Origin: Hyphomonadaceae bacterium
Lineage (GTDB): Bacteria; Pseudomonadota; Alphaproteobacteria; Caulobacterales; Aquidulcibacteraceae
Assembly: GCA_016791385.1 (NCBI GenBank)
Contig: JAEUMR010000010.1
Span: forward strand, 19,822 to 83,821
DNA: 64,000 nucleotides
Direction of reading: 5' to 3'
In this document: positions 51,636 to 61,139 of the stretch, piece after piece
Layout: each line of letters begins with the position of its first letter
How positions within the stretch are numbered: the first letter of the stretch is position 1
Made by a program: the position numbers and the translations under genes
Notes under the pieces: generated by a model
The model's database searches: none
Seen by the model: only the letters and a program-made list of their open reading frames with translations
What the model was told of the DNA's origin: nothing

Positions 51636-51862
51636 GTAGTGGAACGCCCTCTTCCATCTAGGGTTGTTCGTAACAGCCTTAAGTTGATCGCGCTACATCT
51701 TTCGAAAAATTGCTAAGGCTCGGACGTTAAAGCTTAAATTAGCTGTCCGCAGGCATGTGTAGCGCTCTCCGCGCCACCCGGTGCGTTGACAGGCCGGGGG
51801 CCGCCCCCCAGTTTCCGGCCCTCTTTATTTCTGGCCCTCACACCGAGAGCAGCGCGCCTGAC

Positions 51863-54454
51863 ATGAACGTCGTCGTTGTCGAATCCCCGGCTAAGGCCAA
51901 GACAATCAACAAGTATTTGGGCTCGGACTACAAGGTCCTGGCCTCGTACGGCCACATCCGCGACTTGCCGCCGAAGGACGGTTCGGTGAAGCCCGACCAA
52001 GACTTTGCGATGGATTGGGAGATCGACCCCAAGTCCTCCAAGCATGTCAAAGCCATCGCCGACGCCATGAAGGACGCCAGCAACCTGATCCTGGCCACCG
52101 ACCCTGACCGCGAGGGCGAGGCGATCTCTTGGCACGTGCTGGAAGCGCTCAATCAAAAGAAAGCGCTGAAGGGCAAGACTGTTAAGCGCGTCACCTTCAA
52201 CGCCATCACCAAGCCGGCCGTGCAGGCGGCGATGGCCGCCCCACGCGACATCGACATGGAACTGGTCGACGCCTACTTGGCGCGCCGGGCGCTCGATTAT
52301 CTCGTCGGCTTCGGCCTCTCGCCGGTGCTTTGGCGCAAGCTGCCGGGCTCGCGTTCGGCAGGCCGCGTGCAATCGGTGGCGCTGCGCATCATTGTCGATC
52401 GCGAAGTCGAGATCGAGCGATTCAAGCCGCAGGAATATTGGTCGGTCGACGCCCAGCTTGCCACCGGCCGCGGCGACATCTTCCCGGCTCGCCTTTCGGC
52501 CTTCGAAGGCAAGAAGCTGAAGCGTCTCGACATCCCCAACGAGCAGATGGCGCACGCCGCGCGCGATGCGGTGAAGCGCGGGCAATTCAAGGTCAGCGCC
52601 GTCGAAGCTAAGCCAACCAAGCGCAACCCGCCGCCGCCGTTCACGACCTCGACCTTGCAGCAGGAAGCGGCGCGCAAGCTCGGCTTCAACGCCTCGCGCA
52701 CGATGCAAACAGCGCAGCGCCTCTACGAAGCGGGCCACATCACCTACATGCGGACGGACGGCGTCAGCATGGATGAAGGCGCCATCCGCGATCTGCGCAC
52801 CGCTATCGGGGGCCAGTTCGGCAAAGACTACGTGCCCTCCGAGCCGCGCCGTTACGCCTCGAAGATCAAGAACGCGCAGGAAGCGCACGAGGCTATCCGC
52901 CCCACCGATCCGTCACGCCATCCGCGCGAGCTGCATCTCGAGGGCGACCAAGCCAAGCTCTACGACCTTGTCTGGAAGCGCGCCGTCGCCAGCCAGATGG
53001 AAGCGGCCTCGATCGAGCGCACGACCGTCGATTTCACCGAGCCCACCGGCAAGGTCGAGCTCCGCGCCACCGGCCAAGTCATTCTCTTCGACGGCTTCCT
53101 GAAGCTCTACCAGGAAGGCCGCGACGACGAGGAAGACGAGGAAAACCGCCGCTTGCCGCAGCTGAAGCAAGGCGAAGCGGTGAATGTGCACGACGTCAAA
53201 GCCGACCAGCACTTCACCGAACCGCCGCCGCGCTATTCGGAAGCGAGCCTGGTCAAGAAGCTGGAAGAACTCGGCATCGGCCGTCCCTCCACCTATGCGG
53301 CGATCCTGGAGAAGCTGCGCGAGCGCAATTATGTGCGCATGGACAAGAACCGCTTCATCCCCGACGACCGCGGCCGCCTCGTCACCGCGTTTCTGGAGAA
53401 CTTCTTCTCCAAGTATGTCGAATACGATTTCACCGCTGATCTCGAAGAGAAGCTCGACGAAGTCAGCGCCGGCGACCTCAACTGGAAGGCGCTGATGCGT
53501 GAGTTCTGGAAGGACTTCAACGGCGCGCTCGGCGAGATCAGCGACCTGCGCATCACCCAGGTGCTCGACACGCTGAACGAGGTGCTGGGGCCGCACATCT
53601 TCCCGCCGAAGGAAGACGGTTCCGATCCACGCGTCTGCCCGCTCTGCGGCGTGGGCCAGTTGTCGCTACGGCTTGGCAAGTATGGCGCGTTCGTCGGCTG
53701 CTCGAACTACAATGGCGATCCGCCGTGCAAGTACACGCGCCCGCTCGCCGGCGCCGAAAACGGCGATGCGCCCGCAATCCCGAGCGAAGGCATCGAACTC
53801 GGCGATGGGCCAAACGGCCCCGTAACCCTGAAGACCGGCCGCTTTGGGCCGTATTTCGAAACGCCAAACCCCGATGACGAAGCCAAGCCGAAGCGCGCCT
53901 CGCTGCCGCGCGGCTGGACGCCGGAAACTACCTCGCTGGAAAAAGCCATCGCGCTCCTATCGCTGCCGCGCGAAGTCGGCATGCATCCGAGCGAGAATGA
54001 GATGATTCTCGCCGGCATCGGCCGCTACGGCCCTTACCTGCAAATGGGCAAGATGTACGCGAACCTGCCTTCGATCGAAGACGTGTTCGAAATCCAGATG
54101 AACCGCGCCGTCGCGGTGATCGACGAAAAGAAAGCCGGCGGCGGCAAAGGCCGCTTCGGCCGCGCCGCGCCGACAGCGATCAAGGAACTCGGCGAAAGCC
54201 CGGTGACGGGCAAAGCGGTGCGCGTGCTCAACGGCCGCTATGGCCCGTACATCAATGACGGCGAAACCAACGCCAACGTGCCGAAGGAAAAGAAGCCGGA
54301 GGACGTGACGCTCGACGAGGCGCTGTCCCTGCTGGCGGCACGCGCCGAAGCGAGCGGCGGCAAGAAGAAGGCGTCAGCGAAGAAGGTGGCGGCTAAGAAG
54401 CCAGCGGCGACCACCAAGAAGACGCCAGCGAAGAAAGCTGCTAAGAAGGCGTAG
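51863..54454 (+). CDS. topA: DNA topoisomerase I
   Basis: A type IA topoisomerase of about 863 residues. VVVESPAKAKTINKYLGSDY starts the TOPRIM domain, which includes DPDREGEAISWHV. The transesterifying Tyr295 is in ITYMRTDG. Zinc-finger-like CPLCGVGQLSLRLGKYGAFV and CSNYNGDPPC follow, then several C-terminal topoisomerase repeats, and a Lys/Ala tail (KKTPAKKAAKKA) like those of other alphaproteobacteria. ATG 51863 is used because the preceding extension is not family-like. It relaxes negative supercoils. Confidence 0.97.
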   Translation: MNVVVVESPAKAKTINKYLGSDYKVLASYGHIRDLPPKDGSVKPDQDFAMDWEIDPKSSKHVKAIADAMKDASNLILATDPDREGEAISWHVLEALNQKKALKGKTVKRVTFNAITKPAVQAAMAAPRDIDMELVDAYLARRALDYLVGFGLSPVLWRKLPGSRSAGRVQSVALRIIVDREVEIERFKPQEYWSVDAQLATGRGDIFPARLSAFEGKKLKRLDIPNEQMAHAARDAVKRGQFKVSAVEAKPTKRNPPPPFTTSTLQQEAARKLGFNASRTMQTAQRLYEAGHITYMRTDGVSMDEGAIRDLRTAIGGQFGKDYVPSEPRRYASKIKNAQEAHEAIRPTDPSRHPRELHLEGDQAKLYDLVWKRAVASQMEAASIERTTVDFTEPTGKVELRATGQVILFDGFLKLYQEGRDDEEDEENRRLPQLKQGEAVNVHDVKADQHFTEPPPRYSEASLVKKLEELGIGRPSTYAAILEKLRERNYVRMDKNRFIPDDRGRLVTAFLENFFSKYVEYDFTADLEEKLDEVSAGDLNWKALMREFWKDFNGALGEISDLRITQVLDTLNEVLGPHIFPPKEDGSDPRVCPLCGVGQLSLRLGKYGAFVGCSNYNGDPPCKYTRPLAGAENGDAPAIPSEGIELGDGPNGPVTLKTGRFGPYFETPNPDDEAKPKRASLPRGWTPETTSLEKAIALLSLPREVGMHPSENEMILAGIGRYGPYLQMGKMYANLPSIEDVFEIQMNRAVAVIDEKKAGGGKGRFGRAAPTAIKELGESPVTGKAVRVLNGRYGPYINDGETNANVPKEKKPEDVTLDEALSLLAARAEASGGKKKASAKKVAAKKPAATTKKTPAKKAAKKA

Positions 54455-54462
54455 AGTGTTCG

Positions 54463-54852
54463 GTGCTTGATGTGTTCCGACCTCCGGCAGTGAAGGCAGT
54501 GCTTGCTGCACTAGCCGCACTGAGGTTTGGCATCCACGAAAGCACGATTGCCCCGTACAAGGCGTCCGCGGCGCGCGTCATTCGGAACTCGCCCAGACGA
54601 ACTGCGCAGACACTCGACGACACAAAGAACCCAGCGGGTGTGGCGCTGTTGGTCCTGCTGAACGAGCTAGAGTGCGACATCGCCACGGGGCGTCACCACG
54701 TCTATCGCGGCATGCTCGGGACGGGTGGAGGATTTCTCACTGCCGCCCACGTCGAGATAGTCCGCCAGCTTCGGGAAGCCAAAACGATCTCAGACGAAGA
54801 GGTCGATTTGGCGATGAAAAACCTCCGGGAAGCTATCAAAGCTGGGGGCTAG
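54463..54852 (+). CDS. Hypothetical protein between topA and rnr
   Basis: 129 residues starting GTG at 54463, nine bases after topA. MLDVFRPPAVKAVLAALAAL is followed by RRTAQTLDDTKNPAGVALLV and FLTAAHVEIVRQLREAKTIS, a mostly helical soluble protein. It uses codons rare in the window (AGG, AGA, ATA, CGA), so it may have arrived recently. The stop at 54852 is 50 bp before rnr. No family recognised. The reading is coherent enough to be a gene, but its function is unknown. Confidence 0.55.
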   Translation: MLDVFRPPAVKAVLAALAALRFGIHESTIAPYKASAARVIRNSPRRTAQTLDDTKNPAGVALLVLLNELECDIATGRHHVYRGMLGTGGGFLTAAHVEIVRQLREAKTISDEEVDLAMKNLREAIKAGG

Positions 54853-54902
54853 ACCAGACTCTGGTGGTCTTCGCGCGTGTGATTGCGCTATCCCAGGCCT
54901 TC

Positions 54903-57185
54903 ATGCCCAAACGCCCTCCCCACGCCCCAGAGCCCCTAACCCGCGAGCGCGTGCTTGAGGCGCTCCGCAAGGCCGGCGGCAAGGCGCAGAAGCGAGACAT
55001 CGCACATGAACTGGGCATCGGCGCCGATCAGAAGAAAGAGCTGCGCCATATCCTGCGCGAGCTGGAAGAAAGCGGCGCACTCGGCCGCACCGGGCGCAAG
55101 CGCTACGCGGACACACAGGCGCTGCCGGAATCCGGCGTCATGGATGTGGTCGATCGCGACCCCGATGGCGAATTGCTTGCGCGCATGCGCGGGCCGGAAG
55201 GATATTTCGGCCCGCTGGTGCGGCTCGCGCCCGGTGAAGCGCGCCGCCTGCGCGGCGAAGCGGCGATTGGTGTCGGCGACCGGGTGCTGGCGCGCATCGG
55301 CCGCGACGATAGCGGTGAGTTCATCGCCCGCGTCGTCAAGCGCCTCGGCCAGAGCGCGCACCGCATCCTCGGCGTCTATCGCGCCAACAAGGATCCGCGC
55401 GCCAAGTTCGGCGGCGGTCGCGTTGAGCCTGCCGACCGCAAAGCGCGCTATCCGCTGGTGGTGGAAGCCAAAGACGTGGGTGAGGCAGAAGACGGCGATC
55501 TCGTCTTCGCCGAAGTGCGCGTCTCAACGCGCGACCGTGCGCACGGACCAAAGTTCGGCGTCATTCGCGAGGTCGTCGGACGCGAAACCGATCCGCGCGC
55601 AGCCTCAATCCTCGCCATGCACACGCATGGCATCCACCCCGGCCACAGCGAAGACGAAGAAGCGCAAGCGCGCGCCGCGCAGAAGCCGACCCTCAAAGGC
55701 CGTGTCGATCTGCGCCAATTGCCGCTCGTCACCATCGACCCCGAAGATGCGCGCGATCACGACGACGCGGTCTACGCCCAGCCCGATGACGACGAGAAGA
55801 ACAAGGGCGGCTGGCGTGTGTGGGTGGCGATCGCGGATGTCTCCGCCTATGTGACGCCGAACTCGCCCCTGGACCGCGGCGCGTTCCGACGCGGCAATTC
55901 CACCTACTTCCCCGACCGCGTCGCGCCGATGCTGCCGGAATCGCTGTCGGCTGACCTTTGCTCGCTGCGCGAAAAGGAAGATCGCGCCTGCCTCGCCGTC
56001 GAAATGGTGTTCAACGCCGACGGCCATAAGCTGAAGCACACATTCGTGCGCGGTCTGATGCGCTCGGCGGCGAAGCTCTCCTACGAACAGGCGCAAGCCG
56101 CCATCAATGGCGAGCCGAACGACAAGACCAAACCGCTGTTAGACGCGGTGCTCAAACCGCTTTGGGCCGCCTATGCGTGCGTGTGGGGCGCGCGCGAGAA
56201 GCGCCAGCCGCTGGAAATCGATGCGCCAGAGCACCGCATTCTGTTCAAGGATGGCAAGGTCGTCGGCGTGAAACGGCGCGAGCGCTTCGACGCGCACAAG
56301 CTGATCGAAGAATTCATGATCATGGCCAATGTCTGCGCCGCCGAAACGCTGGAGCAGAAGAGCCGGCCGCTAATCTACCGCATCCACGACCGGCCGAGCG
56401 ATGAGAAGATCGCCGCGCTTACCGACTTCCTGCCGACTGTGAACATGAGCTGGGCCAAGGGCCAGAACGTCACCGCTGGCCGCTTCAACCGCATCCTGCA
56501 TTTGGCGGAGACATCGCCGAACAAGGAGATCATCAACGAAGTGGTGCTGCGCACGCAATCTCAGGCCGTGTACAGCCCCGAGAACATCGGCCATTTTGGC
56601 CTCAATCTGCGGCGCTACGCACACTTCACCTCACCGATCCGCCGCTACGCCGATCTAACCGTGCATCGCGCCCTCATCCGTGCGCTAAGGCTCGGCGAGG
56701 ATGGCGCGAGCGACAAAGAGGAAGCGCGCTACGGCGAGATCGCGCAGCACATCAGCGAAACCGAGCGCACCTCGATGGCGGCCGAGCGCGATGCGACCGC
56801 GCGCTACATCGCCGCGTTCCTGGCCGATCGCGTCGGCGCGACGTTCGAGGGCCGCGTCACAGGCGTCACCCGCTTTGGCCTGTTCATCCGTCTGCACGAA
56901 ACGCAAGCCGATGGCCTCGCGCCCATCTCCACGCTCGGCAACGAGCGCTGGATTCACGACGAAACGGCGCACGCCCTGGTGGGCGAGCATACCGGCACAC
57001 GCTTCCCGCTCGGCATGAAGGTGGAGGTGCGGCTCGAAGAAGCGACGCCAATCAGCGGCGGGCTGGTGTTCTCGGTCTTGAGCGATCCCGAGCCGCCGCA
57101 GCCGGGCTGGCGCAAGACGCGGCCAGGCCGCCAGATGCGCGGCGGACGCGACCGCGATCCCAAGCGCGGCAAGCGGCGGCGCTAG
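54903..57185 (+). CDS. rnr: Ribonuclease R
   Basis: 760 residues. An N-terminal winged-helix region (REELRHIL-type, ~residues 15-60) is followed by cold-shock domains, the RNB catalytic domain with TIDPEDARDHDDAVYA (four Asp) and FTSPIRRYADLTVHRALI, and a C-terminal S1 domain (FEGRVTGVTRFGLFIRLHET). A basic Arg/Gly tail (MRGGRDRDPKRGKRRR) ends it. It degrades structured RNA 3' to 5'. ATG 54903 is used; the frame is open upstream to 54672, but that part overlaps the preceding ORF and is not family-like. Confidence 0.95.
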   Translation: MPKRPPHAPEPLTRERVLEALRKAGGKAQKRDIAHELGIGADQKKELRHILRELEESGALGRTGRKRYADTQALPESGVMDVVDRDPDGELLARMRGPEGYFGPLVRLAPGEARRLRGEAAIGVGDRVLARIGRDDSGEFIARVVKRLGQSAHRILGVYRANKDPRAKFGGGRVEPADRKARYPLVVEAKDVGEAEDGDLVFAEVRVSTRDRAHGPKFGVIREVVGRETDPRAASILAMHTHGIHPGHSEDEEAQARAAQKPTLKGRVDLRQLPLVTIDPEDARDHDDAVYAQPDDDEKNKGGWRVWVAIADVSAYVTPNSPLDRGAFRRGNSTYFPDRVAPMLPESLSADLCSLREKEDRACLAVEMVFNADGHKLKHTFVRGLMRSAAKLSYEQAQAAINGEPNDKTKPLLDAVLKPLWAAYACVWGAREKRQPLEIDAPEHRILFKDGKVVGVKRRERFDAHKLIEEFMIMANVCAAETLEQKSRPLIYRIHDRPSDEKIAALTDFLPTVNMSWAKGQNVTAGRFNRILHLAETSPNKEIINEVVLRTQSQAVYSPENIGHFGLNLRRYAHFTSPIRRYADLTVHRALIRALRLGEDGASDKEEARYGEIAQHISETERTSMAAERDATARYIAAFLADRVGATFEGRVTGVTRFGLFIRLHETQADGLAPISTLGNERWIHDETAHALVGEHTGTRFPLGMKVEVRLEEATPISGGLVFSVLSDPEPPQPGWRKTRPGRQMRGGRDRDPKRGKRRR

Positions 57186-57229
57186 ACGCCCTACCGCCGC
57201 GGCGCCATCCTGTTGCCAGGGGGTACAAG

Positions 57230-57634
57230 ATGAAGCCGATCCATTTCCTCGTCTCCGCGCTCGTGTTCGCCGCGGCGTGCACGCCGCCCGCCACGCCCAA
57301 CGCGCAAGCGCAGCCAGAGCAGGCGCAGGCGACAAATGCTCCGGGCAAGCCTGGGGCTGCGCCTGCCGCCAACGCTCAAGATGCGGCGCTCACGCCCGCC
57401 ATGTTCATTGGCCGCTGGGGCGACAACGGCGACTGCACCAAAGACATCGTGTTCCACCAGGACGGCACGTTCGCTTCGTACACTGGCGGCCAAGGCAATT
57501 GGCGCCTTGATGGCGACGTCATGACGATGTCGGGCGTGGGCGGCACGTTTCAGGTGCGCGTCCAGATCATCGACAACAGCCGTCTGCTGATCTTCAACCC
57601 GGATGGCTCGGTCGGCACTTCGCAGCGCTGCTGA
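57230..57634 (+). CDS. Small exported lipoprotein
   Basis: 134 residues. The N-terminal hydrophobic stretch LVSALVFAAACTPP contains a lipobox-like FAAAC. A Pro/Gln/Ala-rich linker leads to a compact domain: FIGRWGDNGDCTKDIVFHQD, then GTFASYTGGQGNWRLDGDVM, FQVRVQIID, and GTSQRC. Two cysteines could form a disulfide. This is a lipocalin-like/extracellular small beta-domain in appearance, but I cannot assign a family. GGGGG lies a few bases before the ATG at 57230. It is followed by the sppA terminator region. Confidence 0.75.
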   Translation: MKPIHFLVSALVFAAACTPPATPNAQAQPEQAQATNAPGKPGAAPAANAQDAALTPAMFIGRWGDNGDCTKDIVFHQDGTFASYTGGQGNWRLDGDVMTMSGVGGTFQVRVQIIDNSRLLIFNPDGSVGTSQRC

Positions 57635-57638
57635 CGGC

Positions 57639-57675
57639 AAAAGAAAAGGCCCTCCGCGCGCTCACGCGAAGGGCC
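57639..57675 (-). terminator. Intrinsic terminator of sppA
   Basis: On the minus strand GGCCCTTCGCG and CGCGGAGGGCC form an 11-bp stem with one mismatch and a 6-nt loop, followed by TTTTCTTTT. It lies 27 bp past the sppA stop. Confidence 0.8.
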
Positions 57676-57701
57676 GTCAAGGCTATGGAGCTTGTAAGCG
57701 C

Positions 57702-59456
57702 TTAGCGCACGGTGACGCTGTTGGCGCGGGCGCGGACATTAGCATCCTCTTCCTGCGTTACGGCGAGCACGCGCTGCATGCGCGGATCGGAGAGCGCCGC
57801 ATTGAGGCGCACCAAGGCCTCAACGCTTTCAGACGAAGCGCCGAACAGGTGGCCCAGGTTTTTGAACGGGTTCTCCTGCTCCGGATAGAAGCGCAGTTGC
57901 ACTTGCGCATTCTCCGGGATGTTCGCCAGAGCACGCGCACGCGTCACCGCAACCGAGAAGCCGCCGAGGTGGTCGACAAGACCACGCTCCAGCGCCTGCT
58001 GGCCGGTCCAGACGCGTCCGCCCGCGATCGCGCGCACGCGATCCACCGGCATGTGGCGGCCGTCGGCGACGATGCCGAGGAAGGTGGCATAGGCCCGGTC
58101 GATGAAGCCGGCGAAGGCCGCGCGCTCGGCTTGGTTGAACGGCCGCTCGCTGGTGAACATCTCGACCATCGGCGAACCGACCGTCACCGTTTCGGTGTTG
58201 GTCGACAGATAGTGCTCAAGCGCCGGGCCGATGATCAGCTTGCCGCCAAGCACGCCAATCGAGCCCGTGATCGTCGACGGCGAGGCGATGATTTCATCAG
58301 CATAGGCAGAGACATAGTAGCCGCCGGAGGCTGCGACCTCGCCCATCGAGATAACGATCGGCTTGCCGCGCTCGCGGGCGGTGCGCAGCGCCGCCAGGAT
58401 CTGATCGGACGCGACAACCGAACCGCCCGGGCTCGACACGCGGAAGACGATCGCTGCGACGTTGCTGTCCTCCGAGGCGTCGAGCAACGCACGTGCGATG
58501 CGATCGCTGTTCATGTTGGCCTCGTCGCTGAAGAAGCCGCTCTCATCAGGACCCGACACGATCGCGCCCTCGCCCTGCACGACAGCGATCACCCGGCCGC
58601 TGTGGCTCGCGCGCGGACGATAGTCGGCGAAGTCCACCAGTTCCGACCCCTCGGCGCGCGCGAGCGCGGCGCGCTCGGCTTCCTCTGGTCGGCCAAGGTG
58701 ATCGACCAGCTTCAAATCAACCGCGCGCTGGGCGGTGAAGGGCGTGCCTTCGACCGCGGCGCGGGCTTGTTGCGGAGTAATGCCGCGGTCCGCCGCGATG
58801 TTGGCGAGCATGTTGTCGTAGATGCCGCCCATCAGGCTCAGCATCTCTTCGCGGTGCTGCGGCGTGAAGGTGCGCTGCGTCAGTTCGTTCGCCGCGGTCT
58901 TGTAATCCTCCCGCGTCTCGAATTGCGCTTGCATGTGATAGCGCTCGAGCGTGCCGGCCAGGAAGGTCACTTCCGCCGACAGGCCCATCGGCATGAACTC
59001 GCTCGATTCCTGCAGCCAAACTTCGTCGCTGTCGGCGACCGCCATAAAGCCCGGCATGCCCATGCGCACGCCATCATTCTGCACATGTGCGATCACGAAC
59101 TTGCCGGATTGGCGGAACGCGGCGAGCGCGGTGCGGAGTTCTTCGGCCTGCGCCGCCGGCATGCCGCCGGTGTTGGCGCGGATGTAGATGCCCTTCACCG
59201 CATTGTCGGTGCGCGCGGCGTCGATCCGTTGCAGCACTTCCAGCAGCGCCTGCTCACCGCCCAAGGCGGCGAACGGATTGGACGGCCGCTGATCCGTCAT
59301 CGGCTCGCGCAGATCGAGCGACAGCACCATCCGCGAAGGTTGCGGCGGCTCGGCGCTCATGCCGGCGATCATGCTGATCAACAGCAATGGCCCGAGGAAC
59401 ATGAAGAGGAAGAGGCCGACGAGAACGCCCCCGACGGTGATGAGAAACTGCTTCAC
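57702..59456 (-). CDS. sppA: Signal peptide peptidase SppA (67K type)
   Basis: About 584 residues, double-domain SppA. An N-terminal membrane helix (LITVGGVLVGLFLFMFLGPLLL) is followed by two ClpP-fold repeats. The second contains ASGGYYVSAYADE with nucleophile Ser377, and DYKTAANE in the first supplies the general-base lysine, completing the Ser/Lys dyad. It degrades signal peptides in the inner membrane. The frame opens with GTG 59462, but AGGAG lies eight bases before the second GTG (59456), so that is preferred. Its promoter holds two related 16-bp repeats. Confidence 0.94.
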   Translation of the reverse strand: MKQFLITVGGVLVGLFLFMFLGPLLLISMIAGMSAEPPQPSRMVLSLDLREPMTDQRPSNPFAALGGEQALLEVLQRIDAARTDNAVKGIYIRANTGGMPAAQAEELRTALAAFRQSGKFVIAHVQNDGVRMGMPGFMAVADSDEVWLQESSEFMPMGLSAEVTFLAGTLERYHMQAQFETREDYKTAANELTQRTFTPQHREEMLSLMGGIYDNMLANIAADRGITPQQARAAVEGTPFTAQRAVDLKLVDHLGRPEEAERAALARAEGSELVDFADYRPRASHSGRVIAVVQGEGAIVSGPDESGFFSDEANMNSDRIARALLDASEDSNVAAIVFRVSSPGGSVVASDQILAALRTARERGKPIVISMGEVAASGGYYVSAYADEIIASPSTITGSIGVLGGKLIIGPALEHYLSTNTETVTVGSPMVEMFTSERPFNQAERAAFAGFIDRAYATFLGIVADGRHMPVDRVRAIAGGRVWTGQQALERGLVDHLGGFSVAVTRARALANIPENAQVQLRFYPEQENPFKNLGHLFGASSESVEALVRLNAALSDPRMQRVLAVTQEEDANVRARANSVTVR

Positions 59457-59485
59457 AGGCACAACTCCTGGCCAGGCTATGGGCC

Positions 59486-59501
59486 TTATCGATTATTGAT
59501 A
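59486..59501. promoter_or_regulatory. Operator-like repeat near the sppA promoter (copy 1)
   Basis: TTATCGATTATTGATA matches the element at 59529-59544 in 13 of 16 positions. It is itself an imperfect inverted repeat (TATC ... GATA). Confidence 0.4.
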
Positions 59502-59528
59502 TGAAGGAGGGGTGGAATGCAAGCGATT

Positions 59529-59544
59529 TTATCGAAAAATGATA
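59529..59544. promoter_or_regulatory. Operator-like repeat near the sppA promoter (copy 2)
   Basis: TTATCGAAAAATGATA is in direct orientation to copy 1, 43 bp apart start to start, about four helical turns. Both are in the 177 bp between divergent sppA and the glycosyltransferase at 59634. Confidence 0.4.
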
Positions 59545-59633
59545 AATCTTGGCAGCCTCAGCTCGTCCGGCCGGCCCCTGGAAGTGCTTTGCAAACTAGC
59601 CATTCCCCGCAATAAGACCGCGCCCCAAAGTCC

Positions 59634-61139
59634 ATGGCGAACCGCAACCCGGCAGGACTCAAGTCGATGAAGACGCTCCTCGCCCAGCTTGAGAGCCGCC
59701 CTGAGCGAGGCCTTTTGGCCCTCGTCCTGGGCCAGATGCTGTTCTGGACGCTCGCGCCGCTGCTCTCGCACACCGCCCCGCCGCTCGACGTTGTCGAGAT
59801 GTACGCCTGGGGCCGGGAATGGGTGGTCGCCACCTTCAAACACCCGAACCTGCCCGGCCTCGTGCTTGAAGCGCTGCGGCCGCTTGCGGCGAATGCCTGG
59901 CAGGCCGCCTTCATCGTCTCCCAGGCCTTCATCGCCCTCACCTTCTGGGCGGTTTACAAACTCGGCCGCGAGCTGATGGACGCACCGCGCGCGCTCGCCG
60001 GAACGCTGCTGCTGACCGGGGTCTATTTCTTCAGTTGGCCCACGCCGGAGTTCAATCACAACGTCGCGCAGATGCCGCTCTGGGCGCTGGTGATGCTGAC
60101 GCTCTGGCGCGCCAGCACACACGGCAGGACCATCGATTGGTTGCTGCTGGGCGTGGTCGGCGGCTTGTCGTTGTGGGCGAAATACTCCTCCGCAGTGCTG
60201 CTTGTCGTCGCTGCCGGCTGGATTCTCTACGACGCGGCGGCGCGAAAGCGTCTGCTCTCCCCGGGCCCATGGGCTGCACTGGCCGTCTTCGCGGCAACAG
60301 CAGCGCCGCAGGCGCTCTGGCTTTTCGAGCACGACTTCTCGCCGTTCGCGTACGCGGCCCGCCGCGCCAGTCATGGACAATGGTATGCAAGCCTCGAGTT
60401 CCTGCTAACGCTCGCGCTCGATCACCTACCGATGCTGATTGTACTCGCCGCTGCGGGCTGGTTCGGCAAGGCCGTGGAAGGCGCGCCGCCCAAGCCAGAG
60501 CAACGGGCGATGCACTTTCTATTAGCGATGGCGCTGGGCCCACCGCTGCTGACTGCAGCAGGCGCGCTCATCAGTGGCGCCGGGCTGCGTTCCTCGTGGG
60601 GAGCGCCGATGGTGGTGCTTTCGGGCCTGCTCGTGGTGGCGCTGCTCAGCAACAAGTTTAGCGCCGACAGATTGCGGCGCACGGCCATCGGCGCGGGCGC
60701 GCTGATCGTCCTCGTCTCCGGGCTCTACTTTGCGCACATGCGCTACGGCGTCGCCATCACCGGCGATCCGCTGCGCGGAAACTGGCCGCAGGCGCGCATC
60801 AGCGAAACGCTGGAGCAGCGTTGGCAGGAGGAAACTGGTGCGCCATTGCGCATCGTCGCCGGCGATATCTGGACCGCGGGCCTTGTTGGCTTAGGCGAAG
60901 CCAATCCACCGTCCGTTCTGATCGATGGCGACTATGCAATCTCTCCGTGGGTGACGCCTGCGGACGTCGCGCGCGATGGCGCGCTTGTTGTGTGGAGCGA
61001 AGAGGTTCCCCCGACACTGAGTGCGCTCGTTGATGGCGCAGTGTTGGGGCGGCTGTCCGTGCGCGCGCCTCACGCGCGCACGAACACGCCGCCCAATATC
61101 GTCATCAATTACACGATCATCCCCCCGCGCGCTTCCTAG
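59634..61139 (+). CDS. GT-C (ArnT/PMT-like) membrane glycosyltransferase
   Basis: 501 residues with about 10-11 helices and a C-terminal soluble domain. The first periplasmic loop carries PPLDVVEMYAWGREWV, a DxxE-type acidic motif of the PMT_2/ArnT superfamily, and the following PTPEFNHNVAQMPLWA matches that family. It would transfer a sugar from a polyprenyl-phosphate donor to an acceptor in the periplasm. ATG 59634 or ATG 59667 can start. It is paired, convergent stops overlapping by four bases, with a polyprenyl-phosphate glycosyltransferase-like GT2 at 61136, which could make its donor. Confidence 0.83.
   Translation: MANRNPAGLKSMKTLLAQLESRPERGLLALVLGQMLFWTLAPLLSHTAPPLDVVEMYAWGREWVVATFKHPNLPGLVLEALRPLAANAWQAAFIVSQAFIALTFWAVYKLGRELMDAPRALAGTLLLTGVYFFSWPTPEFNHNVAQMPLWALVMLTLWRASTHGRTIDWLLLGVVGGLSLWAKYSSAVLLVVAAGWILYDAAARKRLLSPGPWAALAVFAATAAPQALWLFEHDFSPFAYAARRASHGQWYASLEFLLTLALDHLPMLIVLAAAGWFGKAVEGAPPKPEQRAMHFLLAMALGPPLLTAAGALISGAGLRSSWGAPMVVLSGLLVVALLSNKFSADRLRRTAIGAGALIVLVSGLYFAHMRYGVAITGDPLRGNWPQARISETLEQRWQEETGAPLRIVAGDIWTAGLVGLGEANPPSVLIDGDYAISPWVTPADVARDGALVVWSEEVPPTLSALVDGAVLGRLSVRAPHARTNTPPNIVINYTIIPPRAS

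Noticed and set aside
51675-51720. Inverted repeat AGCCTTA ... TAAGGCT upstream of topA
   Set aside because: Seven-base arms with a 32-nt gap in AT-rich sequence are weak; no further support.
54672-54902. Extended N-terminus for ribonuclease R
   Set aside because: The part before 54903 overlaps a different frame and is not like RNase R; ATG 54903 gives a normal length.
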